Assembly: GCA_003993805.1 (NCBI GenBank)
Contig: RSEF01000004.1
Coordinates: forward strand, 15,946,416-16,010,415
Direction of reading: 5' to 3'
Length of the DNA: 64,000 nt
Origin: Himantopus leucocephalus
Lineage: Eukaryota > Chordata > Aves > Charadriiformes > Recurvirostridae
The notes under the pieces are model-generated. The model worked only from the letters and a program-made list of their open reading frames with translations, had not been told where the DNA came from and did no database searches. Positions within the stretch are counted from its first letter, which is position 1; each line of letters starts with the position of its first letter. This document shows, one piece after another, positions 35,301-49,227 of the stretch. The position numbers and the translations under genes were made by a program.

Positions 35301-38300
35301 AGTGAATATTTTTCTCACTGATGCGCTGTTTAAATTCACCTTATGATATTTATGTGCCACCTAGTTCAAATCAAGGAAATGAAAAAGACTGAAGGGTAAT
35401 CGGTGAGCTACCCTTGAAAAAACACAGTACTGACAGACTGGACAAAGCCAGCAAGAAAAGATTAATTAAGTAGAGTCTGTACTGCTTTCTGAGTGCTTTA
35501 GATTCTGTCATTCCTTCTTCTAGTGATTCCTTCTTTCAGCATCTGCCACTTTCTCTTTCTTCTCCTCCCTAAAAACAATGCACAAAAAATAGTATTTAAA
35601 AATTATAGATTTGACAGGCTGACCAGGTCCTATTCTGTGATCGTGTTGTGTCATCTGCTGGGTGTCTTCACCTGCCTGTGCCCTTATTCTTCATTATGCT
35701 GCAGAATGCCCCCATACACAATTGGCACCAGAAGCTTTATACTGAGGATTGTCCAGCTCCTCAAACAGAACAAGGTTGCCCTTTTGTTCCCCGTGATGCA
35801 TGAAATGAATACTTGACTGGGTTAGTGGCGTGGGCTGCTGTGTTCGTTCACTTTAGCTCCCTTCCATCTGGATCAACTGTTAAAAGGATAGATACTTGAT
35901 CTGCAGCAAAAGAATGTTTAGTCTTTTCAGAGTCCTTCTCATCTCTGGGAAGCCTTCACGGGGGAAAAAAGTTGGGGATCGGGGCAGATAATGGCAATAC
36001 AGATTTGGGGAAAATATTGGTGCTATTGTGTTTCTTGTCTTGTCTTCTCTTTTTTTTTTTTTCTCAGCTAACCTGTCACAGAAGGCCACCTCGATATTTG
36101 AAAAGTAATGAGTTTATTTCAAAAACACTAAGTCTTGCAATAGATTGCACCGGAAGAGGGGCTAACTGCGCTGGAGATAGGAGTGGGGGCTCTGAGCAGT
36201 CTTAACTGATGGAAGGAGAAGATAGGTAGGGAAGGGAAAGACTCCCCTGCCTACTATAATGCCACATACCTAGGACTGGTCCTGTGTAAACTATGAAAGA
36301 TCCCAAGTACTGGCTTTTATACTGTACTTCAAGTGAGACCAAAGGATGGAAAACTGGTCTTCTGAGTTATTTTGAGGTTTTTATTATGTTCAGGGATTAA
36401 TTTGGATGACAACAATGGTGTTTTTAGTGCAACAAGTAGAATTAAATAAGCAGTCTGGCAGAAGATCTGAGAAGAAGAAGGTGAAAATAAATAAAATGGA
36501 GCAGTGAAGAATGCAGAGAGAAACAGAAAATGTTCAAAGGCATGTAAATGAAATGAAGGCTGAAGCCAAATTCATATGCAAACATCTAAGGTACAAATCC
36601 TCTTCCCTCTTTTTTTTCCTTCCCCTGACGATGTGTGTATACAGCCCCTGCCCGATCTTGCATTTACTCTCATGACAAAATTTAAGCAATGGAACAGAGG
36701 AAAAAGGAGGCAGATGTGACTATGTGGGAAGTTGCTTTGCCACTCAGTTGTGTATGGGAACCACATCTTTTTATGTAGTTTGTGGGAGGGGGATTTATTC
36801 TTTCAGCATTTTGAGAAAGACTTATGATTCCACCTGGATTTATGCACAATAGCTTTCCTGTCTGTAGTCTTTATCTTTCTTTGAGAGCTCTCTGACTAAG
36901 TTATTTTCCTCCTGGGATGTATAAAGTATACTCTCACCTACACTGGGATAAGAGACTCTTGAATACAAAGGCCTCTGCTGAAGACCATTTGCAAGTATTG
37001 TCCATTTCCGTCAAATTTCACCTGGAACTCATCTGCAGGGCCTTACTTAGGTTGGGTCATGTGGTGGGGCCTTATAAACTCAAAAATGATATAGCTGTGT
37101 GCTATGGTACTTGTTATGGGAAGTTCACACCACGAGTCTAAACTAGCAAGCTGTTTAAGCTTTTTAATTGTAATGATTTTTAAGTCATCTCACTGAAGTT
37201 AGTGATACAGTTCCTGAGCTTAAAGCTGAAATCACGCTGAAGTGCTTTGCTGGCTTAAAGCCCAAGCTGGCTTTCAGTGTATTATAGGCAGCCTTTCCTG
37301 GGATGACGGTGAATTAGAATGGTGCTAAAGTATTTCTAGCAAGATGAAAAATCAGCTCACATCTAAAAGTTTTATTGCTTTTTCCGCTTTCTATGAACTC
37401 AAAAATGAGGCCATTTCTATGAGAAATGGCACTCGAGAATATGAAATTTCCAGAAGACATGGGGATCCCTTTTCTAACAGAAGTTGAATGCACAGTGACC
37501 AACCCTTTTTGAAAAGAATGATGCTATCTCTGGAAATGGTGGTCCTGTGTGAAGCTTTGGACTTGTGAAATTAACTTAGCTGTGAACTTAGTCTGGTTCT
37601 GAATGAAATTTACCTTAGTGCCCCAATCCTGTTCTGAGGTCTGCCCAGAGCCCATGTGACAGGGCTTCAGAGATGCCTGTGGGTCTGCATGTCTGTGTTC
37701 ATTTGCTGCTGGGGGCCTGTGTACAATGAGGTGATACGTATGTATTGTTCTCAGTGCCTGCTAATGGTTGTCCTCATGATTTCTCAGTCCAGAACTGCTT
37801 GGTGAGTCCATCCAAAGATCCTGCTCCTGAAGAAGAGATCAGTTGGTATTTATGGAACAGAAAGTAAGTCATGGTCAACAGTTAAACAGTATTTGATAGT
37901 TTCTGCTCTTTGCGTATTTCTCCAAACACATTTGTCCTCCTATAGGACAAATATACTCCTGAAGAGCCATATTCTTCTGTAGTTTGTAATTGCATAGTGA
38001 GTAATTTGAAACCATGTAATTTATTTAATGCCGTTTCACTACTTAGCTTGCAGAATCTCTGTGAGAAGTATTCCAGGTCCCTTGACCTTATTTTTTTCAG
38101 ATTTATTTTGAACACCATGTCTGGAACATGTGTTTCATGTGTTATATTTCCTCTGTGGATTCATCTTTGACATTCAATGTGTGAACTTTTCGTATAATTA
38201 GTTCTGATCAGTAGAGCTAGTTCAAGTACCACTGTAGATAGTTTAACTCAGTTTTCTCGTTGGCAATCACAAAACACTTACAGGATGCAGTGCTGTAGCT

Positions 38301-38690
38301 GAGCGGGAAGGAGTGGAATTCTGCCCCTAACTGATTTCATACTGAAGTCAGAGGATACGCATGCACACTTTTGCATGCCCATAGCAGGTCTGCAAAGCTA
38401 GTGGTCAAGTATTTAGGAAAGGCATTCAACACACAAATTTCCACAGATCCTTGGGTTTGTGCATTAGTTAGATAAATCTGCCTCTCAGCTGGATGAGGTT
38501 TTATTCCATGATTTCATAAGCACTTGCTTTACAAACATCTGTAAATTTAAAGTGGACTTACTTTCAATACCTTTGCCAGTTGGATTTGATTTTTTCAAGT
38601 GGCACTTGAAGAGGAAAACAAAAGGAGCATTACAGTGGTTAGAGCAGACTCATTGAAAATCAAAATATTCCCTTTTTTCCCTTGAGGTTT
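32357..38690. other. Non-coding, one 22-bp tandem repeat
   Basis: AT-rich, without recognised elements apart from the 22-bp repeat at 33970-34022. No coding frame is supported. Confidence 0.6.
33970..34022 (+). repeat. 22-bp tandem repeat, 2.4 copies
   Basis: AGTGTCTCACCTTCTATTTT + AA occurs at 33970-33991 and 33992-34013 without change, and a third partial unit AGTGTCTCA covers 34014-34022. Identical copies mean a recent expansion, so length polymorphism between individuals is likely. Confidence 0.95.
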
Positions 38691-38770
38691 TGGGTAGGTT
38701 TGGGGGGGGGTGGGGTGGGGNNNNNNNNNNNNNNNTGGGTAGGTTGGGGGGGGGGGGGGGGGGGGTGCGG
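38691..38770. repeat. G-rich tract with a 15-N gap and repeated flank
   Basis: TGGGTAGGTT occurs at 38691-38700 before a G-run (38702-38720). After 15 N (38721-38735) it occurs again at 38736-38745, before a G19-20 run. The same short sequence on both sides of the gap suggests that one locus was written twice. The G-runs could form G-quadruplexes and are a usual cause of sequencing failure. Confidence 0.85.
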
Positions 38771-39119
38771 AGGGGAATGTGTTAATTAGTCATGGAAAAA
38801 AATCCAAAGCAGCAAGAGCAAAAAACCCAGACTGCTCCGGAAATGTTACAAACTTTTTTCTTTACCTTTGATTGTATATCTTGCGTGCACTTTGTTGCCA
38901 ACAATTGCAGAAGTCTTGCCTGTTTCAGGAAGGGGGATGAGGGCTCTGGAGAAATGTTGGCTATTTTATTTATGATTATCTTAGTAGCATTAAATAATGC
39001 ACTGCACTGTCCATGCTAGTATCTGGTGACTTTTGTGGCTTTGAGTCCAAGGGCTGAAACAGCAGCAAGGGCAGAGAACATAGGCTGCACTTTGGAAACA
39101 CCTTTTGTCAGGCAACCTG

Positions 39120-39300
39120 TTACACGTGGGCCCGGAGGCTCTTCCTCGAGCCCCCAGCTCCCGGCACACCCTCTGTATACATTCTGCACATTCCACAAGT
39201 GACTTTGCTTATATAAGCCTCGCTGCGCTACCTTCCTCTCCCCACATAGGTGAACTGCTGGCTGCCCTCACTTAGACGGCACCGCCATCCTCACCCACCA
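39120..39300 (+). promoter_or_regulatory. TATA-containing promoter-like patch
   Basis: A GC-richer island in AT-rich DNA. An E-box CACGTG lies at 39123-39128, followed by GGGCCCGGAGG and a C-rich block. A good TATA box, TATATAAG (39210-39217), is followed about 25-35 bp downstream by a pyrimidine-rich start-like segment (CTACCTTCCTCTCCCCAC). No downstream gene is recognised, so this could drive a non-coding RNA, be an alternative promoter, be part of an LTR, or be chance. Confidence 0.25.
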
Positions 39301-42300
39301 TCCAGGCTTGCTATACACAAGTCAGTCTTCATTTCTGATTCCATTTCTCTTGTTTCTAATAGCTGAACACTGTGAGTCTCAGTCTTAGGATATTTCTTTT
39401 CAGGGTGGAGGTAAGGCAGTTGTCTAGCAGCTGCAGAAGCCAAAGTGACTTTGTATGTTACTCTACTTTCCTGAATTGAAATCTTAAAAGCTGTTGACCC
39501 AGAAGAATGGCATAGCAGTCCCATTCAGCAACATGGATGATGGAAGGTTGCAGGCCGGAGCCCAGCATGTGAGGCTGCTGCTTCTGTTTTCATTGAAATG
39601 CCATGTGCTGGGCAAACCTGTGCACCATCCTGAGCCACCTCTTCTCTTTCCACATGGAAGGAATGTTAACACCCAACTTGTAAAAAAAAACAAACCAAAA
39701 AAAACCTCAAAAAACCCAAAATCCCACACAAACCAACGCCTAAACACCAAACCTCTGAGATTCTTGCACAAAGATGTGCTTTAGGTACAAATTGTACCTA
39801 CACATGTTTTAAATAATGTCATTAAAATAGATTCATCCAGGGCACGAGTTCAGGTGTCAGCTTTTCTTGCCAGGTGCTGGTGATTTCATAAAAGTGAATA
39901 TTTTTCTGTTTGGAGTGCTCTACCAATGCTTTCAATAATCTGTCTAGAATAACTGGTAATAAATGATGGTAATGATAATGTTGTCAATGTCAATAACATT
40001 AATAAATACAGAATCTGCTACTCAATGGCAGGTTGCCAGGTACAAGGAGTCTCAAAAGACTCTGTTCTAAAATAAGCTTATTGTGTTTTACTGGTTTAGG
40101 ATTTTTAATTTTAAAATTTGGTTTCCAAAGATTTTGAGTGTCACCTTTAACCATCATCAGATTAATCTGTAGAAATTTCTGCTGGAACGCATAGAATGGT
40201 TTTCATTTTCAAAGCTGCAGAGCATTTCTGGCTCCCGCTGCAGTCAGTTGGAATTGTGGGCATGCAGGAACTTTAGGAATGAATTGTTAGTTGTTGTTAT
40301 TAATTTATTTGGGAAACACAAACAATATGACTCATTAACTCATGTCTTGAAAAATGCTGTACTCTTTCTTCACAATAAGCATACTACTGGAAAGCACTAC
40401 CTTCCAACACTGACTTTAAGTTGAATTTGAGCAACAGAATTATGAATGGGGACTTACTTCACTAATTTGCAAAGACCTGGAAAGCTGATAATATACAACA
40501 GAGATAAAAACACTGGAGTTCAAAATCATATGCTTTGTACCTTTAATAAACCACCAGAATATGTCTGAGTGACATAGGACATACATAAATATGATGTCAC
40601 CAGCTTGAAAGCCTGTCTTCCTGAGGTTTTTTGCACTGGTTCCTGATCTGGGGTTTTAATTTGATGTCATCTATTTGATCATTGTATCCTGTCTCTTTTA
40701 AAATTCTTGGCTAATTTACTTTCTTTTGCTGTAATTTCCATTTCCAAATTCTTTGATAAGTGTCAGCCAGTGCCTTTTCAGACATTTCCTCTTTATATAA
40801 CTCAGAGAGCTGCTTAATCATAAGTCATATGTGCGGCAATATGGTTTTATTATTATTCATGTCTTTCTAAAAGCCAAAGCCAAATCTTAATTTGAGAGCA
40901 CAATAGCTGAGTCTTTGAAAAAAGGAGAAAGAGTAGTAAGTCACTGTGGACTCAACAATTTCCTTAGCAACCTTTCATAACAAAGGGCTCTGTAAAGTTC
41001 TTTTCACTCTTAGGTTCTGCCACCTGTGGGTCTTTGGATCTGCCCTTTTGCTCTTGTGGCAGTCTGCTGAGGCAAGCTCTGTACCAGAATTGAAGGGGGA
41101 TGTGTTACGGAAAGCTAGACTGCAGAGGAAATCTTCTTCCTGACTCTTCTTTGCAGTGTTTCTTTTTTGAAAGGGCAGACTTCCTTTGGGAGAGACCTGT
41201 ATGTGACTGAGTCCCCACAGTTTACAGTGTCATCTTTGGAGGTGGCAACGTTCCCGGTACCTATCAGCGCTGAGTGCCATAAGCACCGAATTTCACATCT
41301 ATCTCCTTAGTGAGGAATATAAATAGAAATCAAAACCAGTTGTGCAAATGCGTTCTGTAAGCAAGTTGAAAAGAAATGCCTCCTGCCTGTATGTACTGTA
41401 ACTCCTCTGTCTAGGTACTTCCATTGATACATTCTATTTGCTGGTTGTAAATCTAAATAGCTGTGTCTGAAGGTATTTGCAACTAGATCATCCAATATAA
41501 AATTTGAGAGAAAGATCATCTAGCACAGGAAATATTTTATTGGAATGGAGAAAAAAATGGAGAAATGAACTAAAAAGGCATTACGTTTTGCACTGTTAAA
41601 CATTCTAAAAATAAACTGGGAACATAAAAGTATCTGATACATACTTTTTTTTTTTCTTTTCCCTCTCTTCTTCTCCTTCTCAGACATGTGTACTCGTAAA
41701 ACTTAATGGAGTGGAATTGCCTGAAAGAATGGGACCATTTTAAATACACCTTTCTGTGGCTCCTTGGTACATATGTGAACAATTTTAATAAAAAATGTTG
41801 ATTCGTAGTGATTCTTAGATGTCTTGTGGTTGATCATCTGTACTGGACAGATGGATTCGGTCACTGTAAGCCAAATAAATAAATTAGCACTATCTTTGAA
41901 ATGTATAGCCACACTTGGCATCTGCAGTTACTGTACTCCCTCCCCTTAGTTCAGATGCCTTCGCCTATACTGCTGAACTGGCCTAACTTTATATTCTGTT
42001 TGGCCTTGAGTTAGAACAGAGGACCACCTGCATGAAAGAGATGTGAAATGTTATGCGTGCCTTTGTAATGGGATAAAGTACCAGAGTACCAAGTCTGCAA
42101 ATATTTTACTGAGCAGGTCATGTATTAAGTAAAGCACTGAAAGGTAAAATGATAAATGATGAGGTCATCGTTTTAGAACTGGTGTCCAGGTGGTGAAAAG
42201 CCAGAGGGCTGAGATTTAGAAAAAAGTTACTTCCTTTAAGCTTCACTGACTTGGTGTGTTGCCTTTATTGTACAGGATGAAGCTGTACTGTCTCGGCTAG

Positions 42301-45300
42301 TTTTTTGGCCCGTTTGTGTATAAATCTGCCTGTAAAGCAAGAACCTTGTAAAGGAAGGATATAGATGTGCTTTTGACTGTCATGATTCATCTTTTCAAGT
42401 GGCTCAAGGGCTGCAAAAATACATTCTCTATAATGCTAGAATTTTACCTAGTCTAATGTAAATATTTGTGAAATGCTTTAATTAATTCTGCCTGACAAGG
42501 CGAGTCATGGAGGCTGTATTTAGACATTTACCCTCTCCTCCTTCCCCCCATTTTTAACCCACAAGCTGCATATCAGCTAGTACCTGCAATCTCCAAACTC
42601 AACCTGACAGTTCCAAACTCATTGGAAAGAAATTCAGGCGAAAACTTTCTGTTCTGTCCTGTCTTTTGGGGTTAGCTTTCTCCCAGATTACTTGATTGCA
42701 GAAAAATCTAATAACTGCAGGAGATGGGGTGAAAGGTACCAGATTGGATCAGGGCATTTCATGCAACTTCTCTGTCACTTTCATTATAAAATGTTGTTAG
42801 TGTAACTCAGAAGGAAATTCTGTTTGATTTGAAATTACCTCTCTCATTTGTGACTGTTCCTTTAGTTCAGTGTGTGATCTAGGTGCCCGGGTGTGAACAT
42901 ACGCATTTAGACTGATGTGGGTAGCACAAAGGTATGGGGTGGAGGGCCTATCAGTCATTTTTCAAAGCACTCATGCTTTGTCAACTATGCAGCGAGCTGC
43001 TTTATTCTCTTTCTTCTGCCTGGGGGAGTGGAACATCAGTCAAGTATTTCCAGAGTGAAAGTCAGTTGTTTTCTGGTGGTCTGGAGAACTGAATGTGCTT
43101 GCTAAAGGGTCAGTTCAAAGCCAGGACTGATGCAAAGGGAGAAGTGAGATGGCATGGGCAGGAGGAGGGCAGGCTGGGGGAGAAAGCTGATCTTTCTGTG
43201 GCAGGAAGCTATGAGCAGGTAGAAAAGACTGTCTGGCAAACTGGCATAATTTAAAGAGGGTTTCAAGAAAAGAATTCAGGTTTGAATAATATGCATATGT
43301 AATGACTCCCCTTAGGCTCCAATCTTAAAGAATAAATCGCACAGATCTTCAAGAATGGTAACTTCCTTATTTCTCAGGGGCTTTGCGTCTGAGGGACAGA
43401 ATTCATCTCCTTATATTACCTGTCAATGCCCTAATGGGATTCCCATTTCAGTAATGTCACTGCCTTCTTTCATAAGTGGAAAGCTCATCACAGGTTGAGA
43501 GATGTGAGTAGTGGCCTATTGCTATGTTACTGGCAGTGCATACTATCTGGAAGCCACTAGCTTGTTGCATAAAAGGTTTTCTGATGGAAATAAATTCTTT
43601 GGTGCCCCTGGCTAGGGCACAGCACTGGCAAAGAGGTAAGAGTGTTGTGTCCAGCCTGGCTATGCGCTTGCTTGGTGCCAAGTCCTGAACGTTGTTCTGA
43701 GCCTTCTTTCTGTTTTAAGAGAGGAAAAGTAGGAAAATGCATCCCTTGCCTAGACGTAGGGGGGAATTAGTCTGTGGGCAGGAGAATCACACAATTACCC
43801 CATGTGATTTTTTTTCTTTCTGTGTTTGTATATATATAATAACGCTTGGAAAGCACAGAAGTGCTCATGGCTCAGCTCCGAGTGAGGCAGCGTTGAAGCA
43901 CAAAGTAGGCAAATTTGAATTTGTTTGGAGACTTTTCAGAGCTTCTCATTATCTTATTTGTGCATTTAATGATTATTGTGAGTGCACGCATCAAGAGTTT
44001 TTGAGGTTTGGATGCCGCTGGCAGCGGTTGGAGGGACAGAGAGGCCTACTTGCAACACAGGCATGCAGCCGCCAGGTGGCTTGGTACCCTGGAGGAGGAG
44101 TCCCGGTAAACAGTGGGGACAAAGCTGGTGTGTGAGCAGTGTGGAGGCCCAGTGGCATGTCTGCTACCAGTCGCTTAACGCAAAGCAAAATGCACTGTTG
44201 ATTAAAGACACGCAGACAAGGCAGAGTGCTCCCTTATGACAGTAAGACTTTTCTAGAGAGGCAAACCATCTGTCAGAACAGCATCTTTAGCTCTCTGTTG
44301 AGCAAGGTGGGGGAGGGATGATCTGAACGTATTGATGGTATTGCGTGTTGACAGCTTGGGGCGTTCTGTGTGGCCAGAACAGGCAGTCATATGTGGAATA
44401 GATGATACGCTCATTTAACATGGTAAGGCAGGACTTTGAGAAGAGCTCAGGTACCTTAAGGGTAGGAATATCCCTGAAAACCGGGGGGCTTTTAGGATTT
44501 TAAGTCAAGTATGAGCTTTTGAATATTATGTTGTCTCTGAACTCCTCAGCAGAAGCTCTCAGCTGATAAAACTGTTCAAAGCAGAAGATTACTTTTCACA
44601 CAGCAGTGGCCAAAGTGGTGGAGTCCTGGGTGCCTCCTGTAGGTACTCAGCAGTGTGGGCTTCGCTCTGGAGTCTGTAGTGCTTAGACAAGCCGAGTAAC
44701 CGACAGGGTTATCTCTGTTGCGACCATTTGCCTCAAAGATCATGAAATCAGTATATCTGATTCTCATGCATGTGTCATAAGGCCAGTCCTAGCTAAAAAG
44801 AGAGAGAGGCTGGATAATAAGGTTTAGAGTTTTTTATCTGTAATTTGCTTTTATCACAATAAAATATGGAAGTATGAAACTCGGGGCTGCTTATAACTCC
44901 TGTCCAAGGCGCTGCTTCCTTCTGATTAATATTGCTAAAACAGTGGAGCAACAGGATGCAGTAAGGTGAAGAAATTAAACCACAATAATTGAGTAAAATT
45001 TTTGATGAATTAAAAAAATAAATGAAAAACTTATGTAAAAAATATATACAGAGAAATCAATCCTTTCTTTCTTTTTCTGTCTTTCCGTCTTTCTTGGAAT
45101 CCACCCTGAACCAGATGTTGGGAGTCTGTAGTTTAGTGTTTTTGGATCACTGCCCAGACTTTTACCTATCTTTTCAGCTATTTACATGGGTTTTATTTCT
45201 CCAGCTGCGTTTTCACTGATACTGTACAGTCACAGACCTGCTAAGTTGGGAGTCACTAATAGAGGGAGTTACTGTATTTTCATTGAGAGGAACGGTGATA

Positions 45301-48300
45301 CAAAACATCAAATAGAAATAATTTTGTCTTTGCTCAAAGAGTAAGAGATCAGGCTTAATGAAGGGTGTGAAGAAATCTGCTGTGGACAGTGATAACACAG
45401 AAGGAGGGAAGGGAGTGGCATAGGAATTTTCTTTCCAACACCATCACAGCGAAGGAGCAGACAGCTGCTGCTGCTGTGTATGAGAAAAGGCGCAGGGGAA
45501 TGTCTTTTGTTTAAAACAGACTAAATTTCCATTGTGTTGTTTGGCTTTAAGTGTTTTTTAGTTTTGATGGTTTCTAGCCTTACTGCCTTTTAATTTCCAT
45601 TAAAAATTATTTTCTTCTTTATAGGTTTATTAATTATTATGAATTTTTAGTTGGATTTTTGATCCATAAAGTTTCAGTATGGAGGAAATAGAAGATTGTT
45701 GGCATAACTGCATGTAGTCTCTATGCTCTGGGCATAAAGATGTTCTATCATTTTTCTCTTGTGTTATAGCATTTATCGACAGCAAAATCATGAGTCTACG
45801 TATCAGTCCTCTGAAAGACCACTAAATCTAGTTCGTAGGGTTGCTCATACAGTTGCACTAAAACTTTTATTTTGTGTTGGCATAACATTTTGCACATTTC
45901 TAAATTATAGCCTTCCAACTTGTAGTGGTCTCAGCTGTAAGGTTCAGACTGGGGAGAGGAGAAAGTTTCTCAACAGAATATTGGTAAGAGCTCTCCTGAG
46001 CGAAGTGGTATAATTTTTAAAGGTGTCATGTGGCAGCCTGCCGAAGAGACTGATGCTTCAAGTTTGGTCCTGACTCTGGATTTAAGCCAATACCCTAGAG
46101 GTTAAATATTCCATAGCCTGTTACCAATCCCTTGAGCAATCTAGTGTCTCCAGGTGCTAGTCTTTTACACAGACTTCTTAGCAAAAGCAATTTCATTGGC
46201 AGTAAGAATCAGCTAGTTCAGTTCAACTGGAATTTTTTAATGAAGTCTCTCATACCAGTTGGGCTGAGGATCATCTAATGGAAGGAAAGGCAAATGAAGA
46301 AAGGCAAGGGAAAATGGGGATATTCTGGAAGGCCGTTTTGCAGTCCTGTGTCTAGGAAGAGGTGGCAGAAGGGTGTGCCTAGGAAGGGGTGTGATGAGTC
46401 CGGGTGTCTGAGCCAGCTAAGAACAACCACTTTGTTACTGACCTTGCTATATGACATGCAGCGCTCATTATTTCATAAACAGCATTAGCTGTAAGCCTAA
46501 CTATTTGAAAAAAATCCCCCCAAAACATAATTTTTCAGGATGGATATCAAGTGGATGCCTGAGCTATTGTCACCCAGCACAGCTGACAGTGGTGGCCCTA
46601 TTCTTTAAGTGGATTGCATCGCACAATCACCATGCTTGTCCCCAATAGGGGGGGTACACTACAAATATGCAAAATTTGATACAAATCTGGATACTCATGA
46701 GTGTTAATGCAGTACTAGTAGCTTCCTTTAGGACAGTATTTCTGAAGGCAAGCTAAAATGCGATAGATTAAAAAAAAAGTGTTACTAACTTTAGTGTCTT
46801 GAGCTAGAAGGAGGTGACCAATAGGTCAAGAACACCTATTTTGTAACCCAGACTCTCTCATTTGTCTTTCAAAGTCAGTTGTATATTTTATCTTTAGAGC
46901 TAAATTTTGGTCCCAGGGTTCCTCTTCTTCCACACCATTCTCTGCTGAAGACAATGTTTACTACCACAGCACAAACATTTATACTATTAGCATTTGAACA
47001 TATGAATTTTGATCCCTTTAATTCCCAAACAGATTATTGGGAATTTTAACATTTTTTTTAAAAGACTGAAAAAGTACACAGTTTATGTGTAAGAGACACG
47101 TGGCCTGAGTATGCAGGTTTACATGTCTTAGGTATTGGGAGATAGGTTTGTGCAAATGTGTATTGTCACATCAACAAAAAGAAACTATTCAGAGAGCACT
47201 CTTTATACATATAACTCATGCAATTGGTTAATGCTATGTTGCATTTTAAGGGCCTCTTGAGGCTGTCAAGTTTACCACTTGGGTAGATGCTGCGTTGCTA
47301 ACATGGCTCCTGTTAAAATCCGAAGGCTCTGCTTCTCTACTTACATTTTGATTGTGATTCAATCCGTATTTCTACAACTCACATTTCACTGTTTTCTTCT
47401 CTTCAATTTTTTTCCCATCCTAGCAGCCATCTGGTATTTTCTTCTGTCAGCCAAGTTTCTGTTCTTTACCTGGAGCCTTTCAAACAGAGACTCTAGAAGA
47501 GAGTGGATTAACAGTTGTCACTGGAAAATGAGTTTACTTCCAGCTGGAAAAGCTGTGAAATATAACTATTCATTGATATGTTATACATTTCTTCGTGGAC
47601 ACTTTTAATTCTATTTGAAGGCAAATACCTGGGAATAGTTTTCCTTAGAGTTAAAAATCTGTGAGAAGACCCTTGGTATCTTTAAAGTGAGTTGGCTGGC
47701 TTTACTTGCTCGTATTATGCATGGGGTCTCAACATAACAAATGTGTTCTTTAGCAGACAGGTATTCGGGATTAGCCAAAGATGAGTCTTGAGACTTTAAT
47801 CTGAGTCAGATTTAGTCCAAATGAAAGACATTTGTGGGCATCCCGCTATGCTTACTTTTCTTTTTCTTTCTTTTTTGTAGTAAACTCTGAAGGTTGTATT
47901 TGCCCTGCATTATCTTTGTCCCTTTTATAATAAAAGTAGAAGTGCATAAATCACTTGAGAAGCAACCTATTCTCTTTTCTGTCCGTGGTTTATTGTAAGC
48001 ATCCAAAGAGTAAAATTTACTTGTGTACTTTTAATTATTTCAAGAACTGAAATGCCTAGGCTAGCAGTAAAAGTGTCATGAAATTACTGTAAGGTTGCAT
48101 GAGTTTTGGCTGTAAATCTTATTCACCTTGACTGGATCTCATACTTTAATTCACTGGGGTATAAAATACCATTTACATTGGTTCTTAGTTCACTTAATCA
48201 TAATTAAATGACTTCAGAGGGCAATAATTCCTAGAGACTCTTTCTTTGATGTGACACAAATAACAAACTGTGTTTGTAATGTGAAGGTGTTCTACTTCAC

Positions 48301-49160
48301 TTTTACATTTGCCCTAGCCTTATACAGCATATAATGTTCTCTTTAGGTATAGACATATGCTCTTGTTACATGCACCATATGGGTCACAGATGTGGCTGAC
48401 ATGGCTACATGACATCTTTTTTAATTTCATTGCACTATACCAAGGCTGTGCATAGAACTTTTCATGATGGTTTGAAGGGATTTCTGCTCAAGGTTTTAAT
48501 TTTTTTCACCTGAATGATGACCGGGGGGGCGGGAGCCTTCTTTTTCTGCTATCAGGTTATATTGTGTTAATAAAAACCCTTATGAAAGTAATATTTTGCT
48601 GCTTTTGAATTCATTGTCACCTTAAGCATGGCTTCAATGGCTTCACTGCAATGTACTAGTAGTTCCTTTTTTATTTATGTCTGTGTATAGCTAATACATG
48701 AGCTTTGCCTTGCTTTTCCTCTTCTGACACAGTCAAAGAGGACTTCTTTTTGGAAGGAGAAGTGCCATCTGTAGATTCTTCATAAACTTAAAGAGTTTAA
48801 AATCCAGGTTTAAGTCTTGCAGCTGCATTTTGATTTAAATGCAATTTAAGAAATACTTTTACGTTAAGGAACATATTTGGAAGTAGGGGTTAGTTGCTAT
48901 TCAGTTTTGTCATAGTGTATACAGTTTTATTGATATGAAATGCTAATATTACCTGTTAACATAAACCAGCTCACTTTACCTGTAAGTTCTGAACCAGAAT
49001 GACAATATATTGCTCTCATGTAGCATCTTCTATCCATGCACAGTAACCTATGAATACTGCTACCATGGTAACTACTGTGGACCAAACTCAGGATTTTCAT
49101 GTAAAGAATACAGATCTCCAGCGTTGAATGGGACCTTTGAATGTTATCTCAGTCAAAAAT
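39301..49160. other. Non-coding 9.9 kb, simple repeats only
   Basis: No gene supported. An A/C-rich patch at 39680-39750 gives low-complexity peptide. A (CTTT)n-like tract lies at 45061-45096. The 132-codon plus frame 43737-44135 has no domain. The region around 43.98-44.20 kb is GC-richer with overlapping frames on both strands, again without motifs. Confidence 0.6.
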
Positions 49161-49182
49161 GTCTGTCTGTCTATCTATCTAT
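49161..49182 (+). repeat. (GTCT/ATCT)n microsatellite
   Basis: GTCTGTCTGTCTATCTATCT + AT is a compound tetranucleotide tract. It lies about 45 bp before the CR1 fragment. Confidence 0.9.
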
Positions 49183-49227
49183 ACAACTAACTAAAGGCTT
49201 GTTGAATTCCTAGTTTTGTTGGTTTAG

